A DNA stretch of 64,000 nt from CSP1-4 sp963777975 (GTDB lineage: Bacteria; Chloroflexota; Limnocylindria; Limnocylindrales; CSP1-4). The position numbers and the translations under genes are program-made. Under the pieces are notes generated by a model. That model made no database searches, was not told where the DNA came from, and saw only the letters and a list, made by a program, of their open reading frames with translations. Shown piece after piece: positions 63,695 to 64,000 of this stretch (position 1 is the stretch's first letter; each line of letters starts with the position of its first letter). Location: the NCBI GenBank assembly GCA_963777975.1, contig CAVZSO010000011.1:124001-188000 (forward strand), read 5' to 3'.

Positions 63695-64000
63695 GCCGCG
63701 GCCGGACCGACCCGAAGAACGGGATCGTCGTCGGAAAGCGAGTGGAGGGCACGGTCGACGCGGGCCGGGACCGGCTGATGGCAGCGGACCACGACCGTCA
63801 AGCGCGGGCTCGAGCGGCGGTCGGCCCGATGGGATACCGCCCACCGAACGTCGGCCCGACCGGGGACCGATCGAGTGGACCACGTTCTCGGGCGGCGCGA
63901 CCCCCCGATGGATCGTGGCCGGGAGACCGACCAGGTCGACGCCCACCGGGCGCTGACGACTCCGACGGCGGTTATCGACGTCACGACGCCGCGCAGCGAG
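63681..64000 (+). CDS. Unidentified gene, 5' part (broken, open at right edge)
   Basis: GTG 63681 overlaps the cysS stop by 14 nt and opens an Arg/Gly/Pro-rich low-complexity frame (PGGKPRPDRPEERDRRRKAS) to 63956; another frame (MDRGRETDQVDAHRAL) runs on to the edge, so a frame break is likely. No conserved domain is reached. By position it could be an rRNA or tRNA methyltransferase N-terminus, but nothing in the sequence proves it. Confidence 0.4.

Overview
The window is a very GC-rich bacterial chromosome segment. A 16S-Ile-Ala-23S-5S rRNA operon, leaderless promoters, Ala/Arg-rich proteins and the gene content all look like Chloroflexota, most likely the Limnocylindria/Ellin6529 lineage; that placement is inference from memory of the 16S style. 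It is a housekeeping segment dense in amino-acid and isoprenoid biosynthesis.

Layout. 0-12.8 kb is accessory: the serS 3' end, two RDD membrane proteins, a J-domain protein, a Kef-type antiporter, a His/Asp-rich peptide, a membrane protein, a methyltransferase, a DUF4396 protein with a metal-sensor-like operator, a GbsR-like regulator, a large cyclase/ATPase/TPR protein, a GNAT and a C39-like lipoprotein. 12.8-20.5 kb is a complete trp operon (trpE-G-D-CF-B-A) behind a tryptophan T-box. 20.6-23 kb holds a fasciclin-domain protein, a heliorhodopsin and a CarH-type B12 photoreceptor regulator. 23-35.3 kb (minus strand) is one long operon with the whole shikimate pathway (aroF-A-E-C-KB-Q), a chorismate mutase, a degenerate M19 dipeptidase and a four-gene methyltransferase/FAD-oxidoreductase/cyclase/ketosynthase module. 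It starts at a promoter, a Phe-Ile-Tyr-Phe leader peptide and an attenuator. 35.3-45.3 kb carries tRNAs, a trypsin-like protease, an AlkZ-like protein, PPi-type phosphofructokinase, a TadA homologue lacking its catalytic Glu, SRP RNA, dnaX-ybaB-recR, a double GNAT and an orphan VapC. 45.4-51.3 kb is the rRNA operon. 51.4-64 kb has a LysM protein, fpg, an S1 protein with long acidic tails, clpC-radA-PIN/TRAM-ispDF-cysS and the start of another gene.

Frame breaks. About 25 genes are broken by indels. Nearly every break is repaired by skipping exactly one base (+1), after which conserved motifs and 4-bp ATGA/GTGA gene overlaps reappear. They are dense at 0.3-27 kb and 59-63 kb and absent from the clear protein genes of 30.4-34.5, 36-39.7 and 51.4-59.3 kb. 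I treat them as probable single-base insertion errors and annotate the restored genes, but the directionality is reported as a finding.

How the parts fit. The aro operon makes chorismate, which trpE/G and the chorismate mutase draw on. The trp operon is sensed through uncharged tRNA-Trp and the aro operon apparently through Phe/Tyr translation. All four serine tRNAs lie here, near serS. The tRNA-Arg with a G34 (GCG) anticodon fits the inactive-looking TadA: this lineage may decode CGU/CGC without inosine.
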